A stretch of 6,554 nucleotides of DNA from Atopobium sp. UBA2090 (GTDB lineage Bacteria > Actinomycetota > Coriobacteriia > Coriobacteriales > Atopobiaceae): assembly GCA_002331575.1 (NCBI GenBank), contig DCZG01000068.1:1-6554 (forward strand), in the 5' to 3' direction. Both the position numbers and the translations under genes were made by a program. The notes under the pieces were generated by a model, which made no database searches, had not been told where the DNA came from, and was given only the letters and a program-made list of their open reading frames with translations. Positions 6,301-6,554 of this stretch are shown here, one piece after another. Every line of letters starts with the position of its first letter. Within the stretch, counting starts at the first letter, position 1.

Positions 6301-6554
6301 CTACGCGTGCGTCGTGGCCTGGCGCACGGCGGCGTGCCAGCCCGCGACGAGCGCCTCGCGCCTCCCCTCGCTCATCGCGGGCGAGAAGGTCGTGGAACCG
6401 TTCCGCTCGTGGATGACGTTTCTCGCATAGACGCCGGCGGAGCGACCCGCGACGTAGGCGGCGCCTGCAGCGGAGAGCTCGGACAGGTCGGAGACGACGA
6501 CCTTGGAGCGGGTGAGGTCGGCCTGCATCTGCATGAGGTAGCCGTTGCGCGTGA
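6301..6554 (-). CDS. FGGY-family carbohydrate kinase, C-terminal end (cut by window edge)
   Basis: Only the last 83 residues are inside the window; the reading frame stays open to 6554 and ends at TAG (6303-6301). The fragment starts TRNGYLMQMQADL, which matches the nucleotide-binding GG-x-x-x-N-x-x-xMQ-x-QADL region of FGGY kinases. It continues with SDLSELSAAGAAYVAG, the usual ELSALGAA segment, and closes with a helix FSPAMSEGRREALVAGWHAAV typical of glycerol kinase and xylulokinase C-termini. These enzymes use ATP to phosphorylate glycerol, pentuloses or related sugars in the cytoplasm. The specificity residues lie outside the window. It is on the same strand and upstream of the PTS gene, separated by 273 bp, so it may share regulation or function without sharing a transcript. 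Confidence 0.82.
   Translation of the reverse strand, partial: TRNGYLMQMQADLTRSKVVVSDLSELSAAGAAYVAGRSAGVYARNVIHERNGSTTFSPAMSEGRREALVAGWHAAVRQATTHA

Overview
The window is a high-GC bacterial segment with dense, short-spaced genes, strong Shine-Dalgarno sequences and long antisense open frames produced by GC bias. The PTS permease, FGGY-type kinase, TetR regulator and intracellular glycan enzymes suggest a host-associated, fermentative, high-GC Gram-positive. A coriobacterium of the Olsenella/Collinsella kind is my best guess, but this rests on style and is not proven by the window.

The left part (1-1692) is a regulator-transporter pair. A divergently transcribed MFS transporter, cut by the window edge at 1, faces a TetR-family regulator (979-1617). 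Between them lie an imperfect inverted repeat (730-772) and a 15-bp tandem repeat (895-924). These share an 18-bp motif matching at 15 positions, so the TetR protein probably controls both promoters. A strong bidirectional hairpin terminator (1658-1692) separates tetR from the convergent cluster to its right.

The right part (1718-6554) is transcribed entirely on the minus strand and looks like a glycoside-use cluster. In order of transcription it holds the C-terminal end of an FGGY sugar kinase (entering at 6554), a 273-bp AT-rich regulatory gap with stem-loops, and a glucose/beta-glucoside-type PTS EIIBC permease with no EIIA domain. A 219-bp gap with a probable terminator and a fresh promoter follows, then an alpha/beta hydrolase with an extended beta-rich N-terminus, and 32 bp later a DUF4038 (GH140, apiosidase-like) glycoside hydrolase. 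Neither hydrolase has a signal peptide. The simplest reading is that a small, possibly acylated plant-type glycoside enters through the PTS, is de-esterified and cleaved in the cytoplasm, and part of the released sugar is phosphorylated by the kinase.

The substrate is not readable from the sequence. Apiose is suggested only by the GH140 relationship. No RNA genes, insertion sequences, CRISPR arrays or broken genes were seen.
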